A stretch of 64,000 nt of DNA from Maylandia zebra (Eukaryota > Chordata > Actinopteri > Cichliformes > Cichlidae): the NCBI RefSeq assembly GCF_041146795.1, contig NC_135176.1, positions 1,014,286 to 1,078,285 on the forward strand, in the 5' to 3' direction. The translations under genes were made by a program, and so were the position numbers. Under the pieces are notes generated by a model. That model was given only the letters and a program-made list of their open reading frames with translations, made no database searches and was not told the origin of the DNA. Below are positions 40,385 through 55,118 of this stretch, in pieces; position 1 is the stretch's first letter, and each line of letters opens with the position of its first letter.

Positions 40385-43300
40385 TACACAGCGGTCAAAG
40401 TGAGCGTGAACACGTGTCATCGCTGAGCAGGTAATCTGTTTTCTGTATTGATCTTGAATCAGACCCAAGGGAGGAAATGCTACCTGCCATTGACTGGATT
40501 ACCCTGCACATCAAATCTGTTGAGAATCAATTACCTGGAACGATGTGGTTGTACTGCAGAAATGTCACAGGCAGACTCAACTCTGACCTCATGCAGCTGT
40601 AATCACTGTTCTCTATAATTAGCACCGTTTGACAGCAGGAACGAAATGCTTTGGTTGCTGCGTGTGACAGAGAAGTGATGAGGCCCTCAGGCCGAGAGCA
40701 CCGAAACACAATATGCACGGCGGCGGAGCCTTTCGTGTCACCTGTCATTAGCTATGCACGCTAATCTCACCCTGCCAATGGGAATGACGCTGCAGGACCT
40801 ACAGGACAGCACTGGTGTTTCGATATTTTGCAGCCCATTAAATACAAATTGTATGCCCCTATGTTTCTGCAGAATATATTCTGAAGCATTCTGCAAATTT
40901 TGAGATTGATTTTCTGCCTTCAAGGCTCCCATCCATCAGTGCTCCATGCAAATCTGCTTCCCAAGCTCTCACCTGTAATAGGTAATCCATCACAGTAAAC
41001 ATTTGGTTGCTGTGAGTGATGCTATGCCGTACGGTGGTGCAGCTTTCAGTGTTAACTGTTGAAAACATTCTTATTCTCAAGGCGAATATTTACACTGTTG
41101 TTTGCACAGTTTCTGTTGTCGTCAAAGGAGGCTTTTACACTTTTCTGACTTGGTGTTATACGAGCAAACCTGAACTGAGCGGTGCCACCAGCGTAGCGTC
41201 TCGTCGGTTGTAATCTTTGAATTTTAATTTCTATGTTTATTTCGGAAAATGTGCAGGATGAGCAGAGGACAACTTTTCCTACATACAGATAATCAGGTTT
41301 TCTCAGGTAGATCATTCTTTCTACCGTCTGTGTGAAGTCGCACTCTCAGACAAATTTTCCATCTAATCGACCGTTGCTCTCAAATACTACAGGCAGCTGC
41401 AACTTTGGCCCATGATCACACTGTTTCCTGACCTGAACTCTGTCCATCCGGTCAAAACTCCAACGCCCCTTTGTTTTCTCGTTTGTCTATCCTGGTTACA
41501 CCAGCAGACGGGACCTTGGCTCACACAGACAGATTATTAATGGCGGGTAGTGAAAAAAAGCCAAAATTACAAGCATCAATTGGCAGTTTTTTCCGTTTCG
41601 TGTACATAAACCAGTTTGATAAATATTTAGAGGTCAATTAAACCCAGCCAGGGCTCCAAAGAACAGAGTAAAAGCCCGGCCTTTCAGCTGTACATGATAA
41701 CCTTTACAAATAAGTCGCGGCAGATTTTCTTGTCTTCCTAATCAGGGAGTCAAAGTTTATTCTTGTGCCCCCCCCCCATTGTGCAGAGTCTGCTGGTTTG
41801 CTGCCAGTTATTGTGTGCTTTTCTGCTGAGTTAATAATTAGGGAGGTTTGCACCATGTGTGAGCGAGTGATAAAGGCAGGAAATAGGAAAGGCACCTCAG
41901 GTCCTGATAAGATGCCAAGTAGTTGGTCAAATAACCACAATTCAAAGAACGCCTGAACGCCCGAGTAGACGCCGAATGGATTCGTGTTTATCACCTGCAC
42001 TGCTGTAAAGCTCTGCGTGGCCTCAGGTTAACGTGTCATTCATCCTTGTTTTTAGGTGTCTCCCAATGAAAAGCGCTGCCAGGTACTGAGACGGGAGCTC
42101 TGTAAACGTCAGTGAGCTGAGACTGTCACTACTACTACTGCTGAAAGTGTCTTTAGGATAAAAGGCAATTTACCTGGTCATACCTTGACTGAAGACGGGG
42201 GCTGTGTTGCCTGGTTACACCTGAAGAAAGAAGAATCATTTTAGCATCTCGCTAAAAACACACACAATTCACTGTATGTTTATGAATCCTCAGTTTTTCT
42301 TCACGTTTTCATCCTAACTTCCATCATGTCCACATCCTGTTCTCACCGAGCTGCAGCGTACCGCCTGCCTGCTTGAACCCACGCTCGATCAAAGCTCACA
42401 GTCATGGCGGCTGAGACAGATCTGCTGTCACACATCAGCGAGTGTAGATGTGGACTGGATAAATGTGTGCGAGAAGGGTGTGTGTGTGCAATGAACTGGA
42501 GCTATTAATGGCAACCCTGCAGCCAAAAGCTACCAACCTAGAAATAATGAAGCAATGTTTAAGGCAGAAATTAGACAGCCGCACTCTCCCGAGTTACTTG
42601 TTCAGCTTTTTATAAATAGCTCAGAGTGTCTGAGGACACACTCAGAGGAGGAGGACGGGGGTGCAGAGCGCTGTGTATAAATTGGGGCTTTATAGTGTGA
42701 ATGGGATCTATAAATAGCCGAGTCGTGGAACAACCCTCGTTCGACAAAGTTGTGCGTGTTGTGAGCTTTCTCGGTCCCCGAGGTGCCGTTTGCTGTTTGT
42801 TACATAAGAGTTGCTGTTTCAGTCTGATGGGATATTTCGCACAAATCTGCTGTGTAGCGCGCAGGTATGAACGCTGCGTTTGCTGTTGTATCGAGTGGAT
42901 TCACAGTCATTTATTTATGCTTCAGCTTTCCACAGGAGCAGGCTGTGGGTGTGGATGGTGTTCTTCCTACCACAGTGTCTGTGTAACGTCTGTATACTCA
43001 CACGTATTACTGCAGCATAAGGATTTATTACATACTGATTAAACATTTTTTCTTTTAGTCTTTTATGCAGGGAGACTTAAAGCTGTACTGGCGTTGAGTC
43101 CAAGTGACCTTAATGCTAACTTCCATACACCATGTGAAGTATTTGTATGAGGACACGCCTCCAGTCTGTGTAGTGTGTAGCTCTGCACATGCTGCAGCAT
43201 TAGACCTAAACAGTGTCACGTGAAAGTTAAGGGCTTGTGGTTGGACATAGTTTGAGTGAACATTTGCAATCTGCAATAATGTGGTTGCATGTTTGGCCAC

Positions 43301-43906
43301 AGCCTCGTATCTATTACTGGCACAATGGCAAGAGTGTGACTCTTTTTCTTCTTCGAGTAAACCCACCAGAAGCGCAGCGTGGCTTCGTAGCCACAGCAGT
43401 GATGTATGTCTTTAAAAAGAGCTCTTTAAAACCGTATATTAACATTTCACAGAGGAAACATCGACAGCGTGAACGGCAGCTTGGACTACAAATATGGCAA
43501 CGACACTAAAACGCTCCTCTGGTGATTATTTTGACCAAGCTGGACAAAAAAAGCTCGAACGGGGTTTGGAAAACACTGGGAAACAACGCGTGACTAAGTC
43601 GATTGGGCGAAGACAGACTTCAGACTTCAGACTGCCATCCTGTCTAAAAACACCCGTCATCTTCAGCAGGAAGGAAGTCATTTCTTAGAACGCTGGCACC
43701 AGGGGAGTAAGCCGACGTGATAAAAAAACAGGAAAAAAGTAGTCAGGAGGAAATAAGAAGACCGAAGAAGGACGAGTGTGTTTTTGCCTTTTAAGGCTAT
43801 GACCTGCTTGGGTTTGAAGGAGGGAAAATATGAACGTATGAGCAGGATAGGCTGGTAAAAGTCTTAGTGAGAACAAATTGATGGCTACAACAGCTCTGGA
43901 GCATTT
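40385..43906. other. Intergenic sequence downstream of spns2
   Basis: No convincing gene is seen. A C run lies at 41767-41777. The right part may be spns2 3' UTR, with minus-strand AATAAA motifs near 42908 and 43023. Short open frames on both strands have no recognised domain. Confidence 0.45.
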
Positions 43907-43994
43907 TCAGCTGACTGGGACTTTCTGCTGGCTCGGGGCCTTTCTGGGTCCTCCGGGTTGGCACCACTCTTGGCATCGCTCAGGCGCCGTGTGC
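43907..43994 (-). other. Candidate alternative terminal exon of spns2
   Basis: If the last certain spns2 exon is spliced at the GTAAGT that overlaps its TAA, the next acceptor in the correct phase is the CAG at 43995-43997. It leads to 28 further residues (starting HTAPERC, ending VPVS) before TGA at 43907-43909. The pyrimidine tract is only moderate, and the peptide does not resemble the mammalian SPNS2 tail that I remember. It is weaker than simple termination at TAA. Confidence 0.25.
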
Positions 43995-44206
43995 CTGGCT
44001 TGCCTCAAACTCAAGCATAAATAAAAAATCTCAACCCAATGTTTCTGCACTCTGCTGACAATAAATAATACAAGGATTGCTGACACCTCCTCAACCTCTC
44101 GCAACTAAGATGATTTGTTTTGAACTTGTGGAGGTCTTACATGAAGAATGAATGACTCAATAATACATGAAATAATGATGAGTTATTCAAAAACAGTCCG
44201 AGTCAC

Positions 44207-47200
44207 TTACTGGGCCTCGGCTTTATCTTTGTCATCCAGGAAATAGAGCGCGGTGGCCAGGAAAAACATGCCCCCCAGGACGATGATGAAGGGACAAAGC
44301 ATGAGGGCATAGCCCAAACTCAGGAACCGCCACAGTGCTGATGTAGTGTACTTCTGCTGAAGGGCGTCCGAGATCTGCAATCAGGCCAGACGCACATACA
44401 CAATGACACATGACCACAAACACAACAAAAGGAAAGATTGTACTCATTCAAAACCTTATCTTTATATATCTCCTAATGCTCTGACACACTACAAGCTGCT
44501 CACTGCTCAGCGTGAGTTCTGCACATTTCATCACTGCAAAACCGACACATGATGTAAGACGCCTTGTTTTTGTCCTAAAATAGGCAGGATTTCACAGCTG
44601 ATAGCTCATCTTCATCTTCAGCAACACCAGCATTCAGTCTGTCGTGCGCAGTGTCGAGAAAAACAACAGCTGGAGAGCGGTGGGAGTGAAGTGACCATCT
44701 CTGCCTCCCAGAGATCGCTGCTCTGACAGTCGTGACGGAGAGGAGGCTGGTGCTGCTAGCTTTCAGCAGACTGTGGGCTGTCGAATCCGTGGGCAACAAT
44801 AGGTCACTAAAGCACAGGCATTTCTTGTTATGTCAGCAAAAGCCAGGTCTTCTGCAGGGAGAGCTTGAGAAATGCTGACAGGAGGACTGCACGCGTGCAG
44901 TATGTGCTCCTATGTGCAGCCACGTGCATGCTTAATAAGGAGCCATTACAGAAAATGACCAAGTGTGTGTGTGTGCGCGCGTGTGTGTGTGTGTGTGTGT
45001 GAGAGGCTGGTGCAGAGGCCATTTCGTCAGGTACAGTCAATTGTCTGCAACTTGCAGAGTGCAGCTTGACTAAAAATACGTGGAGAACAGCCGCATGTCT
45101 AATTACCAGGAAGCATTTCTTGGAAGATTGCTGAGAGATTGTCACCGGCATCCCGCTGCCACCCACTCTGCCTCTGGCTGTGTCCTACTTTACAGTATAG
45201 GTGGAGTCCATCATGTCCTTCTCGGGGGATTCGTTTTGGTGTACGCGCTGATAGAGAGGAATCTTTGTTTTTTTACACGACAGGAAGTGGTATCTGTGCG
45301 GCATGCGGGCACCGATATCTGCGGGCGCTGCCATGTGCAGCAGGCGTACTGGAAATGCCGCAGTGGTTTGTTGTGCATGATCTCCGCGTCACACGTCAAA
45401 ACCTAATTGTGAACCGAGACGACTCACTTGCTCACTTTCTCCTGTGGTTGCTAAGCAATAACCACTGGTCTGTTTTTCTTGTGACTCTCCACTTTGCTCA
45501 TTCACAGTATTTGTGACAGTGCACGGGCGACTGCGTATCTGCCTGCACTCAGCCTGTGCTGCGACAGGGCCATGTCTAACCACTGCACAACAACAGCGCT
45601 GACGCACTCGGAGCAGTCTATGCTGCGGTCCTGGGTTTGTGGAGGTCTGAGTAACCGCCGGCGGTTGGCTGTGTCACCCAGAGGTGAACTGTGACCCCTG
45701 AAGCCTGGATGTAGGCTTTAGTGCCTTCAATACTGAGCTGTGTGTGTTTACCGACATTTGGGGCATGGGCAACGACCGCTAAGTAATAATCTTATATCGG
45801 ACTATATAAAAGGCATAAGGTTGATGACCTCAATGCCAGCACACATCACATGACAGCTCAGCTGATATTCTGTCAGATATCCAGTTGTCTGCTCATAAAC
45901 AGAAATTCCTTCCTGCTGTTTTAACCTCACCTTCTGTGCGGCTGCAAGCAGCTTTGCAACCCGCCTCCACCCCAGCTCCTCTTCTCATGCTGTTTCTCAC
46001 CTACTCAGTTTCATGTCCGCATGTTTAAGTAGACAACAAAGCCGCGCTGCTATGGTCCTGTCTAAATAATCTGTTATTTCAATTAATATTTAATCTGCTG
46101 GTTAATTTTCTGTTTTACTTGGTAAAATTCAGGAAAAAAACGGAGAAGTTTTATTATATCAGTGAGACTCCACCTGTTTTATTTATCCAACATAAAGCAC
46201 AATGATTTCAAGCAGAGACAAATCCTCCCTGTCGGCAACACGTTGCATTTTTCCTGTTGCGACTGATCTGAACTGTTTCTGTGGTTAGACTATTGGAGCA
46301 CCGATGGAGCCTTCAAATGAGTAGAATCAAGGTGACTGAGAATGAGTCATACGGTTATCAAAGCAAAATCTCTCTGTGGCAAATCTGTACAATATAATTG
46401 ATCTATTGAATGTGCAGGCACAATGCAGTGCCAGCCCCTGAACCTGCATCACCACAGAATGTGTATTTTTTTAAAGGCTGGCTTTGATCAGTCGTTGTAA
46501 ATCATCTTCTGCTTCTTTTGTTACACGGGCTTAGACACTATTTCAACATTTTCATTTAGGGAAGAAAGCACTGCGGTCTGCAGCTCTGCAGACACCTGCG
46601 TCTGCGTGAGCCTGTCGGGCCAGTTTGATTCACTAATCAAACACTTCCACTGCTTTGGTTAATGTAGCTAAGCCAGGCTGTGAGCCAGGGCACAACAATA
46701 CAACACAAAGGCGGTTATGATAAAGTCAAGCGTGTGCATAGATTGTGACACGCTCTACGGCCATCACTGTTGTTCACGCTCCGTGTACGCTGAACACGAG
46801 CGCACACCGTGTGCCTCTGTGAGTTACTATTTAACATCGTTTAATCTCAGGCTGAAACGTGAAGAATTTCACTCGACAGTCTGAAGTGAATCCTGTTTCA
46901 CACTTGACTGAATAGCAAGCAGCACTTCCACTCGGGCCCCTAAATGCTGTTCTTTGGTTGTATACTTGCAGTTTGAAGGGTGGGATGTGGGGCAGGGGGC
47001 TGCTTGTGACCTCGAGGGGCCCAGCGTGGCGGTAAGAGCCATTTTCGTCTCCTGACCAGTTGAATACAGTAACAGAGGCCCCTTCTGGGAGCCACGAGGT
47101 TTACTAGAGAAAGCCACCGACAGCCTGAAGAGCAGCGGTGAAATCACAGCTCTCCTGAGACGTGAGCTAAAAGCTCCACTTTGCACCGTCCTACTTAAAG

Positions 47201-50200
47201 CGAGAGCTGAACATCGTTTGTGTTGCAGCAGTACTGTCTAGACTCACAACACTGGTTAAACCGTAAACACATTCCCTCTTCACACCCGGATCATCACACA
47301 GTGTTGTGTTGGGAGAGTCTTACCAGGCCTATCAGGTACGGACTTCCTGCATCGCCCAGGAGATGAGAGGTGAAGCTCTGGAACGCGACAGCTGTTGCTC
47401 TCCGCGTGGGTATAACAACAAACTGCAAAAACACATAAAGAAACAAAGGCTGAAAAATGCAGCAGATTGCACAAAGTAACTGGAAAACCCAGCCCAGGCA
47501 CACCTGGGTTGTCCACAGTGGTGCGTCTCCACACAGTCACCACCAACACAAACCCAGGCGCTGCTTCGTTCACCCAGCTCAGCGGAAACCCAATTTCATT
47601 TGGCTGGTTTGAACTTTTAGACACTAAAACACACATCAGAGAAAAACCTCCCCTGTGTTTGTTTTCACCAGCGGGAATGACTCAGCCTCAGTCGAGGCAG
47701 CAATTATCAGCCCCGCCCGAACTGTCGGCCGCTCGCACATTTCCAAACCTGCATCTAATCTGACGACCCCATTGGTAAAGTTTGTCGCTGGAACTTCCAG
47801 TGACCCAGAGGAGAAGTACTGGTTTCTCAATACTTACCATTAAGATGTCTGCTGTTATGGCCCAGTTGAGGAAAAGCAGCGTCTCTCCAATAAAGATACA
47901 AACCTAAAGAAAGAAAGAGATCGTTAACTCCGTGTGGGAACACTCAGAGAAATGCTTTGCTGCGGTGGTTTAAAAACGCCGAGCGTGTAGCCCACGAGCT
48001 GAAGAGCAGCACCGGATGATAAGGATTGTTGTTGAAGCTCAGTGTGGAAAACCACAACCATACAGGTGGAGGAGAAAACTTGAAGTAAGACAGGAACACT
48101 CGGGCTGCTGGTGAACAGCACCGAGGGTCCAACACGGCTCCTCACAGCCGGCTGATGTGTTTCCTGCCGGGGAATAAAACTTGTGCTGCTGTTTCAGACC
48201 TACAGTACAGAGAGGTCACAGCAGACAGGTCCGCTCTGAAAGCTGCCAACACGTCGCCTCTTAGAAGAGAGACGCACGGCTGTGCGCTGACGAGACAACA
48301 GCTGCGAGAGGTCAGACGGCCTCGACAGAGCAGCGCCGCCCGCCGCAGCCGTGTCACGCCTTATAATGTGACACATCTGTCAGCGCTTTGCCATGAAACT
48401 TGAGCCGATCACTTACACGCGCTGCTGTACTGTAAGATGATTTAATACTGTACAGTAGACTGAAGCTGGCTAAAAGCAGTGACATCATGTGTTTGAAATT
48501 ATGACCTCGTAGTGAGGACTGCTACTGTTGCTGCCTGGTAAAAACCCAAACCTCTGTCGTTGGACCCGAGACAGCGTTCAACCTGCACTGTTACCATCTG
48601 ACACTCGGAGCGATACCAGGCGTCACTTCAGTCATTAGCAAAGCTAAAGCCGGTTTCTGTAATAGAGCAACTGTATAAAATTGAGTTGGACAGATCTGTA
48701 ATGGTGTAATTAATATGGAAACTTCTGCTCCTCGGCTCTAATTGGCTGAGTCATGCTGCTGCCTGACACCTGATAAATGTGCGCCTTTGACCTGGAAGAA
48801 GTTCAAACAAATCTTACTTCATTACATCGAAATCATTATTCGCAGCAGTAATCATCTGTCACCTGGGACCTACTTTGTTTGGCGTGCTACCTGTGGGCTA
48901 CTCACTTAATTCATATAAATGACACTTAACTTAACATATTGCTGCTTAAATAAATCAGCTTTTGGTTGTTTGCTCGTGGACAGTGGGAGCTCTGCATGTT
49001 TGATTTCTTCTTCCTGACAGCAGCTCAGAGGGATTTGTTCCTCATACCAGGATCAAACGTGTCACTCGAATCGTCACTCGGTTTAAAAAAATGCTCACAG
49101 TTGTAAAATCCAATACGAAGCCGGACTTTCCAGGGAAAGCCGAGGTCACATTTTTTAGGATATGGAAGCCTGTTTGTTAAGTTTCCTTACACGCATGGGA
49201 CTGCCACGTTTCTGCCACTGCAGGCCAACTTGTTGAGAGTCCCTTCCTATTCCTTTGTCACTGATAAGAGCGAGAAATCTGTGCTTGATAAGTCCGACAT
49301 TGTTTCAAAAACAGCCTTTCCTGCTGCACGAGGTAATTAGGTCCACTGGCTCCATGCTGTTTGCCTACGATTAGTGAGTGTGGAGGCCCGATCAGGCTCA
49401 CCTGTTATTACGATCAGTATGATCAGCTACACCCATTCACTGCTCTGCTCCCACCCGACAGCTTCTCCGTCTCATTTGACTGTCAGCTTCTAGAACGAAT
49501 CATAACTGACACGCTAATATCGCCTCATCCTTGAAAATGAAGAATGCTTTTCCAACATCCCCAAACCTGGCACAGCTCTTTACTTAAACTTGATCCACTG
49601 CAGGCACAACGCCGTCTGTGCGACAGCTCCAGGGAACGAGCCTTACGTAAGCTCCAATGATGCTCTTCTTGGCCACCACGAAGATGAGGCAGATGAAGAT
49701 GGCCGAGCCCAGCATGCTGACGGCGCACACCAGAGGGTCGGCTCGTTCTGTCTTCTGGCGACACAGGCGTGTGGTGAGAGCCCCGATGACCACGCCTAAC
49801 AGCCCCGTCACACATGTGATGGCCCCGAACACCATGCTGTGGGAAATAACGCAGATTTAGACGAGCAGGTTTTACAGCGTGAAACACTGCGATCAAGGTC
49901 GCAGAAGAATGGCGCACTGTAAAAAAAGCTACAATCAGCTGCTCACAGTGGGGTGTGTCACACGCTCCTCCTCATGCATCCTTTGGAGGAAACTCAAATA
50001 GTTTTACTTTCTATCTCTGATCCTTAAACGGTGCTGGAGTCCTGCCCTTTACAAGGAAACAGAAATCCACCCCCTCCGTCGAGTCATGAGCCTCTCACCT
50101 GTCCGTGCTACTGCAAATCTCTTTTGTGCAAGCCTCTGCCGTCTTCTGCACCACCCGGGCTCTAAACAGGTAGCCAGGAATCCATATACCAAACGCACCC

Positions 50201-53200
50201 GTGGCAAAGGAGACCGCTGCCGAAGCCAAGGAGGAGAACACGTAGCTCCGACTGGCAACAAAGACACAGAAAGATCGTGAGGATAATCACATCGTGTCAA
50301 ACATCTCGCTGACTCTTTCTTATCTGACCAGAACTGCAAGCTGATGGTTGCACAGAGTTAAAGCAGCTGAAACAGCAGGTGCTGCAGCTCAAAGCCACCG
50401 AAGTGAAGAATAAATCCAAACGGCTAAAAATGTCCAACATCTCTATAAAGAAACCCAGCCCACGGGTCCAACACAACAAAGCTACAGTGTTTCACCGGCT
50501 GGGACCACATCCTTTGTAACGATGGGCGATGAGGGAGTACGAACTGGTGCTGCGGTTTGGGGAAGGCCTCGAAGGGGACTGGTGACGCCTCCCGGGCCGG
50601 ACAGATCCTATGTACTAACGAGGAGTGAATGAAGGAAAGGACGAGAGGAGAGGAGAGGAGAGGAGCGAGAGAAAACGGGGGGGCATGAAAATGAGAACAG
50701 CAGGTATTGGTGAAGGGGGGGCTTCTACAGCCTGAGGCCGGAGGTGGTCTGCTCCTGAAATTCAGATGATATCTCCATGTGCTGTTCAGCAGAAGGGCAG
50801 GAGGACAGTGAATGCTCCTGTTGGCATTTCCATTTCAGCCATGGTTACATAATGAAGACGTGTGTAATGCTTTTGTTTGTCCATCCAACAATTTAAACGT
50901 ACTGATGAAGGATGTAGTTGAATGTAAAGAAGCATGTTCTCACACTTAGAAAGCTAAAAACAGACAATTCTGCTATTTTCCTTATTTAATATCAGCTGTG
51001 AGCAAACCAGAGGGAAGCAAAGACAGGGTGGACATGTAGGGAAACTGAGACGACAGCTTTAGACGGAGGATGATCGGAGGGGCAGATGATCTAGGATGAG
51101 ATCATTTAGGACTGTTGGGACCTTGCAGCTCGACTTATATCCAAAACTCTAAATCTATCCATAAATCCCCCTGAACACTGAACTCATAAACGATTTCCCA
51201 AAATGTGCTGTCTGAAAGTGAGCCTTACTTCTTGGCGAGCGCTTTCATGTCACACAACCAGGAGGTGCGGCTCCTGATGCGACCTCCCAGCTGATCGGCG
51301 CTCCCTCTCTTTGGGTCAGGGACAAGGAGCAGGATGAGAACGCTTGCAGTGATGCCTAAAACTGGGGAAACCTAAAGGGACGAGAATCAATCAGCATCAG
51401 AGTTCAGACACATCATGCTAACAAACAGCAATAGAAGAGTTAAAACAGGAGACAAAGAACGCTGTTTCCAGTCTGAATGGACGGCGTCTGCGTTACGCCT
51501 GACACTCACTGTGTGGGTGTGCATGTGTGTGCATGTGTGGGTGTGGGCCTGGCTGTGGGTACAAGCACAAAAGAGCCTAAAAAAGCTTTTTTTGTTTTTG
51601 CTTTGTGAGGTTTCACCGAGGTGAAAACCTCATAAAGTGCCCATCTGCTGCTATAGTCACCATCATCTTTCATGGGCTGCGTGGCAGCGTGTTTGTACCT
51701 GTGTGCGACTTTGTGGCGGAGACGAAGACAAAAGGCAGGATGGGCTGCGTTCGAGGGGGTTCGTTTGAGTGATACAAATTGCTCACAAAAGCAAAACCAA
51801 TTTCGTATGTCAGGGGAAATTCATCCCGTTATATTTTGATGCTCATAAAAGCCCATTTATATGCATAAGTACTGCGCTGCTGTGAAACGTGTGTCTGTGT
51901 GTGTCTGTGTGTGTCTGTGTGAGGATGTGTGCGTCTGTGTTTGTCCTTTGGAGTTTTTCACTGGGGGAATAATTCTGTGTCTGCCGTGGCTCATAATGCA
52001 GTTAATAATGTGGCTGCGCTCTCAGAAGTGTGAGGATTACGCCGCCGTGCGCCGCCGTCTACATCGAAATCTTATAACGTGTCTCAGAGCGAGGCGGCCT
52101 AATGGAAGCTGGAGCTGGTCTCACTGAAGGGGAAACAAATATCAGGTTTTTTGGCACTTATGTTCCTTCAGAATTATTCTAAAACTCAAAGGGGCTGTGA
52201 CCTTTAACCTCGACTCCCACAGGGCCCATTAGACGCTTCCTGTATGGGTGGTGGGCTATCAAATAAATGAGCTACTGCCCTCTCCTGCTGGACCTCCTTT
52301 GTTGCTTCATCCCATCCATATTTTCAGGAAGCTAGCTGGAACACGCTGGGCAAAAACAAACGGAAGCGCTGCAGTGTTTTTCCCTTCAAGCAGGATGCCG
52401 CTGCAAAGAACCCGTTTTATGTCTTGTTATTTGTTTTCCCTGCATGCCACACCGGTGATTAATTGGCTTTGAGATTGTTTTATTGGAATGTCATTGTGGC
52501 TGCTTTGGAACAAGCCAGCCTGCTCTTTGTTTTTATTTTAAAGCTCCGCCACGGCGAGGAAGAAATGAACTTCCTGCCAAGCGAGCTGTCCGTGTCCAGG
52601 AATCTCTTCCATGGCGAGAAAGTTTCATGTGTTCCAGTCACTTCATAAGAAGGGTGAGGTCATACTTCGTTCCAAGGATGGGCCTGAAGTTAGCGGTTCG
52701 CGAGGAGCCCTGCTGGGGTTCTCGCTGGTCCCCTCCTTTGAGGCCGGGCGGCTTCATTGAGGTTCACCTCCAAACATTTGGTCTCAGCTTTGGCTTTATG
52801 CTCCTAATAGAGCACCTTTCTCCTGCTGCAGCACAAAACAGTCTATTAATGAGTTTTTTCAATATCCCATCAGCAGGTTTCTGCAGATAGATTTCTCTCG
52901 GGAGCAGAAATGAGCCTTTTATCAAACGAGATCCAGGTTAATTCGTCAGAGCACCTTTAGGGTATTTGCCCAACAGTACTTAGTCACAGCTGTAGCGCCA
53001 TGCCCGGCTCATTGCTCCATCGCTGCCCTACAAAGACGTTTAATGCCTGCGGCGCCTGTTGCAGCTCATTTCCTGCGGGTGATTCTTGCTCTCTATAAAC
53101 AGCATCTTTGCATCAGCTGCTGAATCGGGCTCTGACATCATCTCTGTCGCTTTGCTTTACGGTGTGACGTCAGGAGACATTTGTTTGACACAACACAGCT

Positions 53201-54131
53201 CGTACCTGCGGATGCACCCGAGACGTGCAACAGTGACACAATGGCCAAACCAAATGTTGTATTTCCTTAATCTCCTGTAGTGACAAAGACCTCCCAGAGC
53301 TGCCATTTATCCTCGTTCAGCAGAAATGGCCTTCATGAGCAAAATGTTACTTAAATGTTTACAGCGACTGCAGCGTGTTTATTAGAAATCCACGTTCCTG
53401 CTGCTGAAGCCGATCAGAACCTATGCAGCAAATGTTTTTTTGGTGTGAACGTGTAATGGAAGAAGATGGTTTTAGAAAGGCTTCTGCAGGAAGCTGAAGG
53501 CTGAGCTAAGGAGGATTTGAGCCTCTGTTCCCCAAACGTCTGAGCCAGTGCCCCCTCCCACCACCCCACATGATGCTGACGCTCTTACCCTCAGTGCCCA
53601 GTGCCAGTCTCCTGCAGCCTCCTTGGCGCTGGAGCCCAGGATGTAGCCCAGCCCGCTGCAGAGGGACAAACAGGTTATGCATCAAAACACAACATATACA
53701 GCATTTTACTGTCAGCCTGCTCTGCTCAAGTTTACCGAATCACAGAAACATTTGGGTCCATCTTCACATAACAGCATAATGGCGTCATTCTCCCTGCAGC
53801 ACACTCATGATGTGATGTGCACGTCTGCAAAGGTTGTTTGGGTACAACGATCTCATCGAGCAATCGTTCTTAAAATGATCCTGCAGTGTGTAGGTGAGAC
53901 ACTGAATCTGCAACACTTCAATACACAGGCCGGGTTTTTCTAGTGTTTCTGAGTAAATCGAGCCTATTGCTGTGTTACTAAACAGAACAGGTCCTGAGCT
54001 GCTTCATTCATCTGAGGTAATGTTGCTCTTCTCTCAGCTTGTGGCCATTCTGCCGCGGTCTCTGGCCTCATCAGTGCATTTGTGCCCACAGACCTGTTGT
54101 TGTTGTTCCTCTTTCAGACTTTGTGTGAAAG

Positions 54132-54190
<59 letters not shown>

Positions 54191-55086
54191 CCCAACTGAC
54201 CGAGTGCTCAGTGAATACCTCAGGCAGCAGAAACCCAAGAAAGAGGAGGGAGACGAGGAACCATCATGGAAGGACAGGCCCATGCACGGTATGTACCACC
54301 GGCAGATAGAGGAGGTGGCTGATATCCAGAAATCCTACCAGTGGCTGGACAAAGCTGGACTGAAAGACAGCACAGAGGCACTAATCATGGCAGCACAAGA
54401 ACAAGCTCTGAGCACAAGATCCATAGAGGCTGGGGTCTATCACACCAGGCAAGACCCCAGGTGCAGGCTGTGTAAAGATGCCCCAGAGACAATCCAGCAC
54501 ATAACAGCAGGGTGCAAGATGCTAGCAGGCAAGGCATACATGGAACGCCATAACCAAGTGGCCGGCATAGTGTACAGGAACATCTGTGCCGAGTATAACC
54601 TGGAAGTCCCGAGGTCAAAATGGGAGATGCCCCCAAGGGTGGTGGAGAATGACCGAGCTAAGATCCTGTGGGACTTCCAGATACAGACGGACAAAATGGT
54701 GGTGGCTAACCAACCGGACATAGTGGTGGTAGACAAACAGAAGAAGACGGCCGTAGTGATCGATGTAGCGGTTCCAAATGACAGCAATATCAGGAAGAAG
54801 GAACACGAGAAGCTGGAGAAATACCAAGGGCTCAGAGAAGAGCTCGAGAGGATGTGGAGGGTGAAGGTAACGGTGGTCCCCGTGGTAATCGGAGCACTAG
54901 GTGCGGTGACTCCCAAGCTAGGCGAGTGGCTCCAGCAGATCCCGGGAACAACATCGGAGATCTCTGTCCAGAAGAGCGCAGTCCTGGGAACAGCTAAGAT
55001 ACTGCGCAGGACCCTCAAGCTCCCAGGCCTCTGGTAGAGGACCCGAGCTTGAAGGATAAACCGCCCGCAGGGGCGTGCTGGGTGTT

Positions 55087-55118
<32 letters not shown>

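Noticed and set aside
39029-40468. Long repetitive open frames (479, 463 and 389 codons) as genes
   Set aside because: They are a direct consequence of an 18-bp repeat lacking stops in most frames; no domain, no promoter context, no splice or codon-bias support.
42055-42090. 27-nt microexon on the plus strand (acceptor TTTTTAG, donor GTACTG)
   Set aside because: Too short to judge and no neighbouring exons on that strand.
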